A DNA stretch of 64,000 bases from Coprinus comatus (lineage: Eukaryota; Basidiomycota; Agaricomycetes; Agaricales; Agaricaceae): assembly GCA_034638255.1 (NCBI GenBank), contig JAWPGT010000019.1:124001-188000 (forward strand). The letters run 5' to 3'. Under the pieces are notes generated by a model. That model did no database searches. It was not told the origin of the DNA and worked only from the letters and a program-made list of their open reading frames with translations. The position numbers were made by a program, and so were the translations under genes. How positions within the stretch are numbered: position 1 is the stretch's first letter; each line of letters begins with the position of its first letter. Of this stretch, positions 40,580-52,089 are shown piece after piece.

Positions 40580-42292
40580 CTACAGCATAAAAATGGTATC
40601 AACATGAGTGGACAATAGATTTTGGTAAGCCGGAGAGTAGACCACGTACGGAGTCGCGAGAGTTGATGCTGGTGAGACGTTCACTACAATGACTCCAGCA
40701 ATATGCATAAGAATTGAGCTAGTAAATAAGAATTCAGTGAATCCAAGTAACAAAAAAGGAAAGCTTTCAAGTATGATTTTGAAAAAGAACATCGAACTTA
40801 CACCAGGAAATACAAGGCCCCATCCCAAATAAATCGATCCAATAATGGAGTAAAATACCGCAATCCTCCAGATTGTGGATCCATCTGCCCACGTATTCTC
40901 AGTTCGCCAAAATGATCTTTTAGTCGTACGAGAGTGAGAATGAAATATAAAACTAATTGGAACAAGGTTTTCAAACATGACATATTAATTGAGAATGGAA
41001 CCAGGAAAACGAGTGCAGACTTACTCTGTGATATAACAAAAGTGGCCCTAAACCAACAAAAAGCAATACATCAGTATTTTACTTCGTACTTTAGTGATAG
41101 AAGCCCTACCATGTAATTAGGCCCACCCTCAAAGTAGGATCTCCCTCAGGTATCCAAAAACATCCTGTGAGCGGAAAGGCCGGGGACTCGATTATCACTA
41201 GTGGGTTTATCATGACCAGATTCACCGTCATAATAACCTGATAACAGTAGGGTCAGAGAAATACGATGGAAGTGTACGGGTAAAGGTGGACAGTACAGTG
41301 ACTTGAACTGATAGAAATGGGTAAATCAATTGTTCACGAAAAATCGTCGATGAAACCCTTAAAAAACTCACCTATATATGTAATTCCTGTCAGAGCTACA
41401 ACTTGGTATTATTTAGTACAGGGGTCATTTCGGAAGTAAGTAGACTGTGAATATTTACTCCAGCAGTTCCACCCATACAAGGCGTTGACACGGATAACAA
41501 TTAGCGCCTCAGGAATGAGCAGGTACAACCCCACTAATCTAATATTTGGGGCGAAGATAGAATCAATACCACGGCGGTTAGAGATGATTCAGAGTAAAAC
41601 TTACATTAAGAAAATGGTGGGCCAAATGGTACAGCTGTTAAATCGATATATATATATATATATCAGTTGTTCTGGGATTTGAACGTCATACTTACAACTT
41701 GAGAAGAGTAAGAGTCAAGTCTACTTGAAATTTTCAATTGGTACAGCACTCACCCAGTGAGAAGAGCCGATTTGGGTCGCAACTAACGGGGTATAAGAGA
41801 GTCAATAGGTAAGGGCTCGATAAAGAAAACCAACCATAAAAGTATATTCTGATGACGTTGAGCAATACTCCAAGGACAGTAGCTAGTAAATAAAATACTT
41901 ACAATAGACCTGTTATTGATCCATATCTGCAAACGAGGTAAAGACATTTTGATATCGTCCATTTGTATCTATTTCCACCCAGAATAACAAAGAGTTGATA
42001 TATTTCGCATGTGGTCAGAGTCGGACGCACTACACGAACCTCCATACAAAGTTGAGCTATGAACAGAAAGATGGATCAATGTAACATTGTTGAGCAGATA
42101 TTAACCTTCTTACTTCATCCCCCACATTTACAATCCATTCGAAGAGTACAAGTGTTAGTGAGGCCACTGGTATAATCCTTAGCGGTTGAGGAGACTAAGG
42201 TTGAAGCTGAGTGTCTACAACATACCGACCGCATATTTTCCCTGTAGATCTTCAGATGACCAAGATAGTGTAGTAGATGCAGCCTGACTCAT
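40580..42292 (-). CDS. DUF6533-type 7TM protein, apparently intact
   Basis: Multi-exon minus-strand gene of the agaricomycete seven-transmembrane family, function unknown (a receptor role is often guessed from topology). Start MSQAASTTLSWSSEDLQGKY at 42292. Blocks follow in order: VASLTLVLFEWIVNVGDE, LNFVWR, YKWTISKCLYLVCRYGSITG, CTIWPTIFL, LYLLIPEALIVIRVNALYGW, VALTGITYI, VNLVMINPLVIIESPAFPLT then GCFWIPEGDPTLRVGLITW, CLKTLFQLVLYFILTLVRLK, and LLDRFIWDGALYFLV. The last exon (ILMHIAGVIVVNVSPAST onward) ends at 40580. All exon joins I tested have GT/AG ends. It gives the reference against which the lesions of the 3.2-5.1-kb copy can be read. Confidence 0.72.
41645..41663. repeat. TA dinucleotide repeat in 7TM intron
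   Basis: About nine TA units inside a non-coding part of the 7TM gene. A length-variable microsatellite is likely. Confidence 0.6.
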
Positions 42293-42894
42293 GAAAAGGG
42301 CTCAAAGCGTGGGGGTCAAGTCGGAGACTTGAAGGGGGAAAATATAAAGGTTTGCCTTTTTAAATGAGGGGAATATATATTTGGTTTCTTTCCATCCAAA
42401 CTTTGTTTAAACTGCTTCATTTGGTCCTGAGTAGCCCTTATTAATGATATATATCATATACATACATGACATGGGTATGCCCCACCCTGTTATGATTGAT
42501 ATATAGAGTTGATAATTAGTTTATGCATAGTTTATGCTGCGCAAGTCATGCAGCCCTGTTCCCCGATGACCGCACTCGAGACCTCTTGAAGCTTGAAGGA
42601 TAGAAAGAAAAGTACGTTCTTTATTCACTGTGAACAGAAGAAGTTGACGCATTAAGCAAGCGGATATTCTTACAGCACAGAACTTTCTAACCTATTTAAC
42701 AGTGCGTTCCCTACTAAGTAAACGCAATAAAAAGCTGGCTTGTTGTTTTGTTTTTTTTCTGAGATGATGGGAATTACAAATCTCCGTGTGTCGTGTGAGT
42801 CCCACGGTCTGATGGACCTGGAAACGTCATTGCTGCGGCATCTCTCCCTACATCACTTATTTTATCGAAAAATGCTTTTGGCTGTCTTCGTCTA
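42293..42894. promoter_or_regulatory. Divergent promoter region, 7TM and UbiB kinase
   Basis: 602-nt spacer between divergent starts at 42292 (minus) and 42895 (plus). AT-rich with a T run near 42750. No specific element is clear. Confidence 0.45.
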
Positions 42895-45011
42895 ATGCTC
42901 TCTCTAATATCTAAAAGTGGGCGCACAACGCATTCTATTGTCAGACGAATATCTTACACACCACCAACACCTACATTAACTTCAAGACCACGGGTAAAGA
43001 AGTTTGGACGAGGACTGGCTTATACGTCACTAGCTTTTGGAGCTGGTTATGTTATAGATAAGTACTATAATGCCTCTGCAATTGCTAGGAACGCTCGAAC
43101 ATTGTCCACGGTACTTCCTCCCTGCCATGACCAATGAATTGTCGCTTACCATTGATATATAGTGCCTTGCAATAACGATAGACTACAAACTCAATTTCAC
43201 ACCGGAGAAGAATGATAAGATTCCGGACCTTCACGAGCGCGTAGCTCAGCGTGTCTACGACTTACTCACGACCAATGGTGGGCTATACATCAAAATTGGG
43301 TATGCATACCTGTAACTACTCAGTGAACCTCTTATCAATAATATCTTTTCACAGTCAAGCAATAGGTGCAAATGCTGCACTCCTTCCCAAACCAATGCAA
43401 ATCAAATTCGCTTCTTTATTCGACGATGCCCCACAGGTACCATACGCCGACATCCTGGATGTCTTCATTAAAGAGCTAGGACGTCCACCATCAGGGCCCA
43501 ATGGAGTTTTCGAAATCTTTGACGACCAAGCAATAGCGTCTGCTAGCATAGCCCAAGTCCATAAGGCAAAAATCTGGGGCAAAGATGAATGGGTTGCAGT
43601 CAAAATTCAAAAGCCGGCGGTCAAGAAACAGGTGGAGTGGGATTTGGGTGCCTATAGGATGGTTATGTGGATGATGGAGAATTGGGCTTTTGATTTACCA
43701 GTTTATTTTGTTGTCGGTAAGCACTTGGGTTTTCTACTCCAATGACGTCATGTACTCATGAAAATACTGGTAGATTTTGTGGCTGACCACCTAAGGCAAG
43801 AGCTAGATTTCGAAAGAGAGGCACGGAATGCGGAGAGGACTGCTGCGTTTGTAGAAAGCGAGCCAAGCCTCAAGGGAAAAGTGCATATCCCGAAGGTTTA
43901 TCCAGAGTATACGACAAAGCGGGTAATGACAGCAGAATGGATAGAAGGCGTTCGATTGAGCGACAAGCAAGGTATCAAGAGGCTAGTAGGAGAGGAAGAA
44001 CTAGATTTGGATGATTCTAGCTCACTCCCCCCCACTCACCCGGATGCTCTACCTGCAATTCGATTCAATTTCCCTAAAGAACCTTTGAAGGGTGGTACGA
44101 AAGCCATAATGCAAACCATGGTTGAATTGTTTTCTGCACAGATGTTCCAATGGGGGTGGGTTCATTGTGACCCTCATCCTGGAAATGTTGTCATTCGTCC
44201 CAACCCATCCAACCCAAAGCAGCCTCAGCTCGTGCTACTAGATCATGGCTTATACGTTGAAGTTCCGGAGAAATTCAGGAAAGAGTGGGTGGCGCTGTGG
44301 AGGGGTATGCTAAGTGGTGACTTTGCTGAAGTCGAGAATGTGACCAGGGAGTGGGGAATTAAAGGTCCAGATCTGATGGCGAGCTTTACCTTAATGAAGC
44401 CTGTGGTTCTGGAAAGGAATAGGAAACCGAAGTCAAAGGAGGAGCTGGAGAAGAAGGCAGAACAAAAGAGGGATTTGACACAGTACGAACTAAGTGTGAA
44501 AATGAAGAAGAAACTCAAGGAATTTTTGGAGGATACAGACCGAATGCCCAAGGTACTTATCTTCTTGACCAGGAACATGAGGATGGTGCAAGGTTCGTTT
44601 TTTATCTTCTGTTGTCACTATCTTTTGCCTTAAACTTACGGATGGTACTCAGGGAACAATCAGTCTTTGGGGTCTCCAGTTAACCGCATCAAAATTACGG
44701 GATATTGGGCTTCACGTTCTTTGATTAACGATAGACGACTAGGAGCGGGAGAGAGATTTAGAGAGTGGTATAGGCATCTGGTATTCAGAGCAGTTATGCT
44801 CACATTAGATTTGGCGTTTTGGAGGGTTCAATTCTTGTCTTGGATAACGGACCTTCGATTTAAATTGAGGGCGTTGTTGCCGTTTGGAGATAGGACTAGA
44901 AAGAGTAGAAGGAAGAGAAAGAACTTTGAAGAAGAGCTAGAAACAAGTATGCGTCAGCTGGCCAAAGAGGGTTTCGGCATAGAGATGCAGGAGGGAGTTT
45001 TTATGGGGTAG
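42895..45011 (+). CDS. UbiB/ABC1 family atypical kinase, ADCK1/Mcp2-like
   Basis: Mitochondrial atypical kinase/ATPase of the ABC1 family; yeast Mcp2/Cqd2 and animal ADCK1 are the closest in pattern and affect lipid and coenzyme Q handling at the inner membrane. The N-terminus is Arg/Ser/Thr-rich with a likely targeting sequence, then one membrane segment (LAYTSLAFGAGYVIDKYY). Kinase hallmarks: GGLYIKIGQAIGANAALLP (KxGQ motif), ASIAQVHKAK (Ala-rich loop), VAVKIQKP with the Lys, QELDFEREARNAER, WVHCDPHPGNV (catalytic loop) and LLDHGLY (DHG in place of DFG, normal for ADCK1-type). The last exon has two hydrophobic segments (FRAVMLTLDLAFWRVQFLSW). About 600 residues, five or six exons. No frame problem seen. 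Confidence 0.88.
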
Positions 45012-45095
45012 ATGTTGGGGTTACGGTAATATAAACCATACACTAAGTTAGATTGTAGACTAATATTAGCATGGGATTTAAATTAATGGTTCTCA

Positions 45096-46471
45096 ATGGT
45101 ACCCGTGAGGCTCAATGCGCTAAGCCATGCAAGTCGAATAAACAAGAGTGTAGTATGGCTAGGAGGGGCACAAACGGCAAAAGCGGTGCTGAAGATGGTA
45201 GTTATGGGACTGGGACTGGGTCTTCGGTATGCATTGCAAGCGCTGGAAAAAAGTTCTGGTGAGAAATTTGGCTCTGATATGAGGTTTGGAGGTGGAGGAG
45301 GAAGTCATCATATAAAGAGAGATGTGGATTTGCATCATGCACAACAATGGAAGAGGATACTGTTTCCATACCAGTCCTCGTACTTCTTTCTGGTGTCTAT
45401 GCAGGGTTGACTTTGGGATATATGAGTTTAGACGAAACTCAATTAAATGTCTTGAGTATCAGTGGTACTCCCTATGTCCTTTTTCTGTCCAACATAGTAA
45501 ATTCCATTTCACTTTTTTTTTTTTTAAAAAAAAACCCAGGAAACAGCGTAAGTATGCCAATAAAATCAAACCAATATGCCAGAATGGACATATGGTATTG
45601 GTAACACTTTTATTAGCTAACATGATAGTAAACGAAACATTACCCGTAATTGCTGATCCTGTTTTTGGGGGCGGCGTTCAAGGGGTAGTTGTTAGCACTG
45701 TCCTAATCGTCATGTAGGTCCTCCCTCTTCTTTAACCTTGAATAGAAACCTATTGCTTAATGAAATTGTTGACAAAAATAGCTTGGCAGAGATCATACCC
45801 CAGAGTCTATTTACTCGCCACAGACTATATCTTGGCGCCAAGATGGCTTGGTTTACCAAAATACTGATTTATGGTCTTGTTAGTTTCTTTAATTACCTAT
45901 ATCAACTTTCACACATACCACTTCTCCCCATCTATGTTAATGTCACATTTGTGCTTATTTTACAGGGAATTGTATCATGGCCCATAGCCACGTTGTTGGA
46001 ATTTGTATTGGGGAAGCATCATGGTATTATTTATAGATGCGCCGAGTTGAAAGAGTTAATTGCGATGCATGATTCTTTTGAAACTCATGCACTCATGGTG
46101 GAGATTTGAAAACTGATACTGTCACGATAATTGGGGCTACTTTAGACTTACAGGAAAAAGTTGTCAAACAAGTTGAGTCTCATTCATCTTCTTGATGATC
46201 TATTAGCATATATTCATGTGTGAGTCGAAATTGGACTATGACTTGCTCAAGAAGATATGTCAAACTGGGCATAGTAGAGTACCAGTGTACGAAGAAGTTG
46301 AAGTGCCATTGGGTATCGCAGCCTGAGACTGGTTCATGGTTGGGGATTATCGGATATACTTACAAGACAGGTTACCTGGATCTCTTGCGCTGGGGCTGGA
46401 GCTCTTCTATGACTATTAATTATTCTTATCCCGAGGATTATTTTTCCAAGTTCGGAATCTCAGTCGATTGA
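45096..46471 (+). pseudogene. CNNM/Mam3-like DUF21 transporter, decayed copy
   Basis: Remains of a DUF21/CBS-domain membrane protein (Mam3 in yeast, CNNM in animals, linked to Mg/Mn handling). Recognisable blocks in order: SIPVLVLLSGVYAGLTLGYM, ETQLNVLSISGT, RKYANKIKPICQNGH, LVTLLLANMIVNETLPVIAD, AEIIPQSLFTRHRLYLGAKM, GIVSWPIATLLEFVLGKHHG, CAELKELIAMHDSFETH, GDLKTDTVTIIGATLDLQEK, then ESKLDYDLLKKICQTGHSRV. The blocks lie in different frames, with stops right after the QEKVVKQ and EVPLGIAA parts; the usual MTPIDDV block is scrambled. A T13A9 homopolymer junction (45513-45534) sits where an intron should be. The CBS region after 46320 is lost. So it is not a functional gene. Confidence 0.78.
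45513..45534. repeat. Poly(T)/poly(A) junction inside pseudogene
   Basis: Thirteen T followed by nine A. It lies in a former intron of the CNNM relic and can form a short hairpin; also a site prone to sequencing error. Confidence 0.6.
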
Positions 46472-48108
46472 ATTTGTAGTGGAGGTTTATTGCTAGCATT
46501 GAGTCGGAGGACCATGTAATTTGGTAATTATATTTGAATGAGAGTTCGAGCAACGGATGACATATACGAGTCTCGGGGTTTAGATGATTCTCAGTGAATC
46601 CGGTTTTGCATATTATAATTTACCATAGAACTCCAGCATTAAATATTAAGGTACTACTAGATAATGGCTGGCCTTTGGGCATCAACCCTATTGTTGGTTG
46701 AATGTTGTTAGGCTATTTAACCAAAATGTACGCATTATGCTAGGCCGAACGCGGCTGAGATCTGGGAAGGTCGTTGAAAGTGTTTTAGGTCCTGTATTCG
46801 GCCCCTGTCATCCGACTCCTCCCTGAGACACATCGGAACTTGAAATCGGGGTTTGGAGCCTGACACAGTTGATATCGCAGCTTCGAGTCAATGACGTACA
46901 TAGGCTTTCTCCCTCGAACTAGTAGCTTGTGAGGCATTTGCATGGGAGGTAGTATATATACTACACCATTCGGTAGAACAGTAGATATAGTAATTAGCAC
47001 CACTTGTAGTACTACAATATCTCTAAATAAGGCACTGTCACTCATTATTGTTGTAGTACTCGATGTGCAGAGACTCAGGTCTTAATAAGTGTCAAAATTC
47101 TACATAAGGTTTTATTGACTTTCTCTCCCTCCATTTGAACAAGTCAATGACTGGCAACCCTCCCATTCAAAACTCTATGTGAATCTCATGTTGGAACATA
47201 GAAAGACAAGAGCTAAGCTACTTTTCTCATGTAGTACTTGTTCGTACTTAACAGAACTTTCTTTTTTCTTCTTTGTAAATCCAACTTGAGATTGCAGTTG
47301 AACAATGCGAATTCTCACCGTCCGTATTTTATGTTGATAAGGAAAAGAAAAATAGAAACCCATTGACCTTGCCCAGCCGAGCCAGCACTTATGGAGAAAT
47401 CTCCCGTGTGGTCGTGAACAAATCGTAAATCAACGTGAACCCACTCCGGGTTTTCCGTTTCCGTCAAAGGAATGTCCTTATTGGGGGAACAAAGCAACAA
47501 AGAATTGCTACAATTAGTAAAATTTCGTCCATCAGGGTCATATTAAGTAGAGAATGTGGGCGATATCAGCACAGGGTTGATGTATTTACATCAAATTAAT
47601 GATGAAAAGGGTCGAATTTCGACTTGGTTCCCAATGCCCATGGAGAATGCCGGAAAATCATGTAAACCGTTGCAACAGCCTCCAGTACAAGCCAGTACAT
47701 GTAGTATAATTTGAGTTGTAGAATTTTCCAACTACAGTACCATTTTATACTTTTTTAAATGATTTTGCTCTCACAAAGAACACATTTAAACCTATCGTTG
47801 GCGTGACCCTCATTATAACATGTTGTCACGATTACAACGCGTAAAGCCGACAAATTGTTACCAGGCCAAAACTGGTTCATGACAAGAGGAGTGACCTCAC
47901 CCTTGTTCTAAAATAGGCGTGCCATAATCCGTACTGGACGTAGTGAGCGGTTAAAAGGCGAACGATTCCCTGTTATTCGCCCATTATTCACCTACTACTA
48001 TTCAAGTACTTCACCACGGTGATTCTTTAAATACTCCCCTTTTCAGCTCTCTCTACACCCTATCGAAGCCTCATCTAACATCATACTCTCATAACTCTCT
48101 CATAAGCC
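46472..48108. other. Intergenic, 1.6 kb
   Basis: No supported gene; frames up to 86 codons without domains on the minus strand. It probably includes the last remains of the CNNM relic and the 5' flank of the coiled-coil gene. Confidence 0.45.
48026..48033 (+). promoter_or_regulatory. TATA-like element
   Basis: TTTAAATA, 76 nt upstream of the ATG at 48109, in a CT-rich leader typical of fungal promoters. Confidence 0.35.
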
Positions 48109-49392
48109 ATGATTCAATCTCCCAGTACTCAGGTATATTATTTTAATGGGTTTCGCTCACTGATTCTCTAACCAAGGTTTTTAATGGTGTTTTTCAATTA
48201 GCAATCAACGGATTATACTGAAATACCTCCACGCAAACGAGCCCGCACCAACAGTCAAAGCGAGGTTTCTACTGGTCGTCAAACCGCTGTGACAGTTGCC
48301 TCACAAAACCAATCTACCAATCCCCCCTGCGTTCCGTCAAACTCTTCCTCCTCTTCTTCAATAATCGGGACACCTTGTATACCAATGATATCACCAACCG
48401 GTAACCTACAACTTCTCGACATGGGTCTCTTTGTCAAGAAAACAGATCATGATATTAAGTATCTTCTAAAGAAGATAGCTCACTACGAGGCGTTTGATTT
48501 AGAATCTAAAATGAATTCGTTGGAATCTAGTGTTGATACAAGGTTACATGCTATGAATAAGAGACTGGAACGGTTGGAGAGTTCTGGTGTGTTCTTTTCT
48601 AAACAAATTAAAGAGTTGGGTGAGAGGGTTGATTCGTAAGTTTTTTTTGGTTTTATTTTGTTTGAGTTTTTAGAAGTTTATGATATTATCGGTTTGTAGG
48701 TATAAGGGCCTGGAGTCCATTCCTGATAAACTGGAGCAGCTGGAAGAACGTATTGCTGCGTATGTTTCACTCTTTCTTATTTATAGATGAAAAGCTGACA
48801 CTCGAGTTGGATATCATAGTTATGCGAGGGAAAAGCTCGCTGCAGAATGCAAAATGCTGAGAGATGAAAAGAAAAGGACGACCGCTACTTACAAGGTGAT
48901 TTGAATAACAAATATTCCTGTTGTTATGGCTCGGCGATATTGACGACATATATATCCATTTTTTTAGTCTCTATCAATGCAAATTCGTCGCATCGAGAGG
49001 AAGCTGGAGGAGAGAGAAATTAATGATTATGATAGGCGACTTGACGAGATGGATCGACTGGAGGAGAAAATAATGCAGGATCATGAAGAGCTTGAAAATG
49101 TAGAAATGTTGTGTGATGACAAAGAGGACCAGGAAACACGGATCAGCGAGATGGAGAAAGAGGAAGATAAATTTATTGTCAGCGCTACGGCGCAGTACCC
49201 GAAAAGCTCTATCCATCGGATACTCTCATGAAATCAATCGATTTCCCTTTCTTTCGGAGTTTATAATGGTCTAATATTCGTATTGCAAGTTTTAGTAATA
49301 TTATCGAAGCAGTAGAACTGTTTGGAGAGACGGCGGCCAAGGGTCAGATAGGAGAAAATCAGCAGGTGATCACCCAGGGGCCAGAAGAATAG
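48109..49392 (+). CDS. Coiled-coil protein of unknown function
   Basis: Exon 1 is only MIQSPSTQ; exon 2 opens with a basic PPRKRARTNSQSE stretch that could be a nuclear localisation signal, then a Ser/Asn/Pro-rich region and helices (IKYLLKKIAHYEAFDLESKM, RLHAMNKRLERLE). Three small exons continue the coiled coil (SIPDKLEQLEERIAA, AREKLAAECKMLRDEKKR, RRIERKLEEREINDYDRRLD) with many heptads. A last exon ends at 49392 if the donor at 49194 is used; otherwise the frame stops at 49229. No family recognised. About 310-330 residues. The many phase-matched small exons make it a believable gene. Confidence 0.7.
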
Positions 49393-50229
49393 TTTGCTCT
49401 GCTTTGCCTTCGCTTTAACTCCCAAGCTCCATGATTCCTTAACAACATTTTTGTGGAACGTGTCATAAACGACCTAGACTGGATCATCGCTCCAACGTTT
49501 CACACCGGAAATGGATAGTATATCAGATAAAAAAGCCAGAGCATGCCGTTACCTCATGTTCAGGTGTTGGGTAGGTCTTCTATAGACCGGAGGACATCTT
49601 TTCATTCTGACACCATCATGATTAAGAATTGTTTGATGACGTGAACGGGTAAATCAATCAGCTAAATGCGAGTTGAAGTTTCACGAGACTGGTCACTCTG
49701 ATTTTTACTGCATAAATAAAAACAAAGAGTCAGTAGATGGGAGACAGTAACAACAGAATAATCGTCACTGAGAAATCTGTTGTTGTCTATTGGTGATACA
49801 CCCGGCTATCAGAAGATACAAAACGACAACAAACCCAACTTGTTTGGCCAGGGATACATAGTAAAACAAGGTTCCCAGGGCCCAGCGTCTCCCACTCACA
49901 CATGACAACACTTTTGTTTTTTTCTTTCACCACGACAACGGATCACTAGCACAGCCTAGTACAAGTACAAAATGTCAGGTAACATGAGGCATTCTTTCTT
50001 TGGACGCTTATTTTCCTCTTTGTCACTTGTGTGATACTAGAACATCGTGCAGGCCACGGTTCCCACTGGCGTTTATCACACCTCTTCATCAATCTAAAAT
50101 CTTGGACAGGCTCCAAAGAAGCGCGGGTCGCAGATTGTATATAAGAAATACTTTGTAGTAGACCTTTCTACCACAGAACTCGCTACTACCCTAGAAACCG
50201 ATCAACTTGAAAAACTACTGGCTAGTATC
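49393..50229. other. Intergenic, 0.8 kb
   Basis: No supported gene. Pyrimidine runs near 49915-49930. A TATA-like element lies at its right end. Confidence 0.45.
50138..50145 (+). promoter_or_regulatory. TATA-like element of the SET gene
   Basis: TATATAAG about 92 nt upstream of the first Met codon of the SET-domain gene. Confidence 0.4.
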
Positions 50230-51771
50230 TTGTTCTTACCGTTCATCACGACACTCAAGACTACTTCTCGACTCAACTTTGATCAAATGCCTATCGCGAC
50301 GAACCCTTCGACGAAAACCATGACGAAGCCCAGTGTCTCTCATCGACCACCTGCCCTATACTTCTACTCTACCAAACCCAAACCTGGAGCCATGAAACTA
50401 CCTCCCACACCAATATGTGAATCCATCAACTCTCAGATTCGTGTAAATCCTCTCCATCCCTATCCTACGTTCGACTTCAAGGCTTACGCGGCCCAGAGGT
50501 CATATACACTTTCCACAATCAATTTCTCTGGTGATTCATCCTCAAAACCTACTACGGCTTGTTTCCTTGACGATACAATCCACAGCACCATTTCCTCTTT
50601 GTTTCCCACTCTACCACCTCCATCGGGTTTCTTATCTTCAAACATGTTTGAAATTAAGGAGACTGGAACCATCAAAGGTCGCGGGATGTTTTCTAATTGC
50701 CGGTTCACTGTCAGTCAAACAATTATGGAAGAACATCCAACGATAATCACTCCCTACGTCCTCGGTATCTCATTGCCTTTGAGAGAGCTATACACCGAAT
50801 TATTCGAACTGTTACCAAAGAAGATCTTGGCCCAAATATCATCTCTCGCTACTTCTTCTACAAGAAAACAAGGGAAGGGACTACCAAGTCCATCTTTTTA
50901 TGAAGATATAATGCAAACCAATGCTCTTGCTATTCAACTTCCCACCCCTTCTTCTTCGTCTTCATATTTCCAACAACATCCGAATACCAATCAATATCAA
51001 CCCGAAATTCCAATCCATCGAGCTTTATTCCTTTCAATATCTCGTTGTAATCATAGTTGTGCACCAAATGCTACTTGGTCATTTTCTCCTAAAACTTTGA
51101 AACTCACACTTACTGCGCTTCGAAAGATTGAGGTTGGTGAAGAAATTACGATTGAATATATTCCGATTTCAAATTCGATGGGAACAGGAGAGAGACGAGA
51201 GAATTTGAGGGAAATGTTTGGCTTTGATTGTTGTTGTGAGAAATGTCTTGGTATTGGAAGAGGAGGAGTCGGAAGAGGGGGTTATGGCCACGAACAAGAA
51301 GGAGATGAGTTTGTTTGGGCATATGAGAAACCTTCCGATGATGAAAGTATCGATACGTCATCCGACGAAGAATTCGAGGTCGAAGCAGAGTCAGAATTAC
51401 CAACATTTGAAGAATGGTGTTCTAATCCATCTATTCCAGAAAACATTCTCATCACAACATGTAAACATGCTTTACAATCTAATCTTCACTTTGGTTCATC
51501 AACATCATCTGATGTTAAAACATTAGATGAACATATCGAATCTATTGCAATGTGTTACGCCGCTCTTAGTGATGTTGCCAATTTCAGAAAATGGATTACA
51601 CTTGTGATAGAAGCTCGTCTTAATCCTACTACTCCCAATTGTGCATTTGGTTTACTAGGAGAACGTGAAAAAGAAGCTCAAACGATGGTTTTCGAAAATT
51701 GGCTTTCAAATCCGAGTTCGTTTCCTTGTTGGGGTTGGAGGAGGAAATCGGTTGTTGATGGCAGACGTTGA
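50230..51771 (+). CDS. SET-domain protein, SMYD-like without MYND
   Basis: Intronless, up to 513 residues; a second Met (50287) may be the true start since the first 19 residues look like a leader of no clear type. SET blocks: EIKETGTIKGRGMFSNCRF at the N-flank, SRCNHSCAPNATW (the NHSCxPN cofactor-binding motif), and VGEEITIEYIP. A post-SET cysteine cluster follows (FDCCCEKCLG). The linker before the NHS motif is long and Ser-rich, and an acidic DDESIDTSSDEEFE stretch follows the post-SET part, then a helical C-terminus. No MYND zinc finger. It fits the large group of fungal SET proteins whose substrates are unknown (histone or non-histone lysine methyltransferase). Confidence 0.85.
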   Translation: MFLPFITTLKTTSRLNFDQMPIATNPSTKTMTKPSVSHRPPALYFYSTKPKPGAMKLPPTPICESINSQIRVNPLHPYPTFDFKAYAAQRSYTLSTINFSGDSSSKPTTACFLDDTIHSTISSLFPTLPPPSGFLSSNMFEIKETGTIKGRGMFSNCRFTVSQTIMEEHPTIITPYVLGISLPLRELYTELFELLPKKILAQISSLATSSTRKQGKGLPSPSFYEDIMQTNALAIQLPTPSSSSSYFQQHPNTNQYQPEIPIHRALFLSISRCNHSCAPNATWSFSPKTLKLTLTALRKIEVGEEITIEYIPISNSMGTGERRENLREMFGFDCCCEKCLGIGRGGVGRGGYGHEQEGDEFVWAYEKPSDDESIDTSSDEEFEVEAESELPTFEEWCSNPSIPENILITTCKHALQSNLHFGSSTSSDVKTLDEHIESIAMCYAALSDVANFRKWITLVIEARLNPTTPNCAFGLLGEREKEAQTMVFENWLSNPSSFPCWGWRRKSVVDGRR

Positions 51772-52089
51772 CCGTCTAAGTTTGTGTTTGATGGGGCAGT
51801 GCTGGTGAACACTTAAAATAACGATGATATGGATATTAACGATTACTATGAACCAATATACCCGCTTATTTTTTCTTTCTTTTTTCTTTACTTTTCTTTT
51901 AGGGCCGCATTCTTAGTATATCGTAGACAATGTACTCATGTATGACGTGAGCATGTAATTGTCTATTTTATTGAATATACCACCAATGTATCATCGAAAA
52001 AAGAACACCCTTGCAAAACAAAGAAAAGCCCAAGAAGATAATAGAGAAACATAAGAGATTGTCCAAAAACAAAACAAAAAAACCGAAAA
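51772..52089. other. Intergenic, convergent 3' flanks
   Basis: T-rich on one side and A-rich on the other, as expected for facing 3' ends of the SET gene and the FCP1-like gene. No gene. Confidence 0.5.

Noticed and set aside
51146..51526. Open frames on both strands within the SET gene
   Set aside because: Overlap the long SET reading frame in other frames; no independent evidence.
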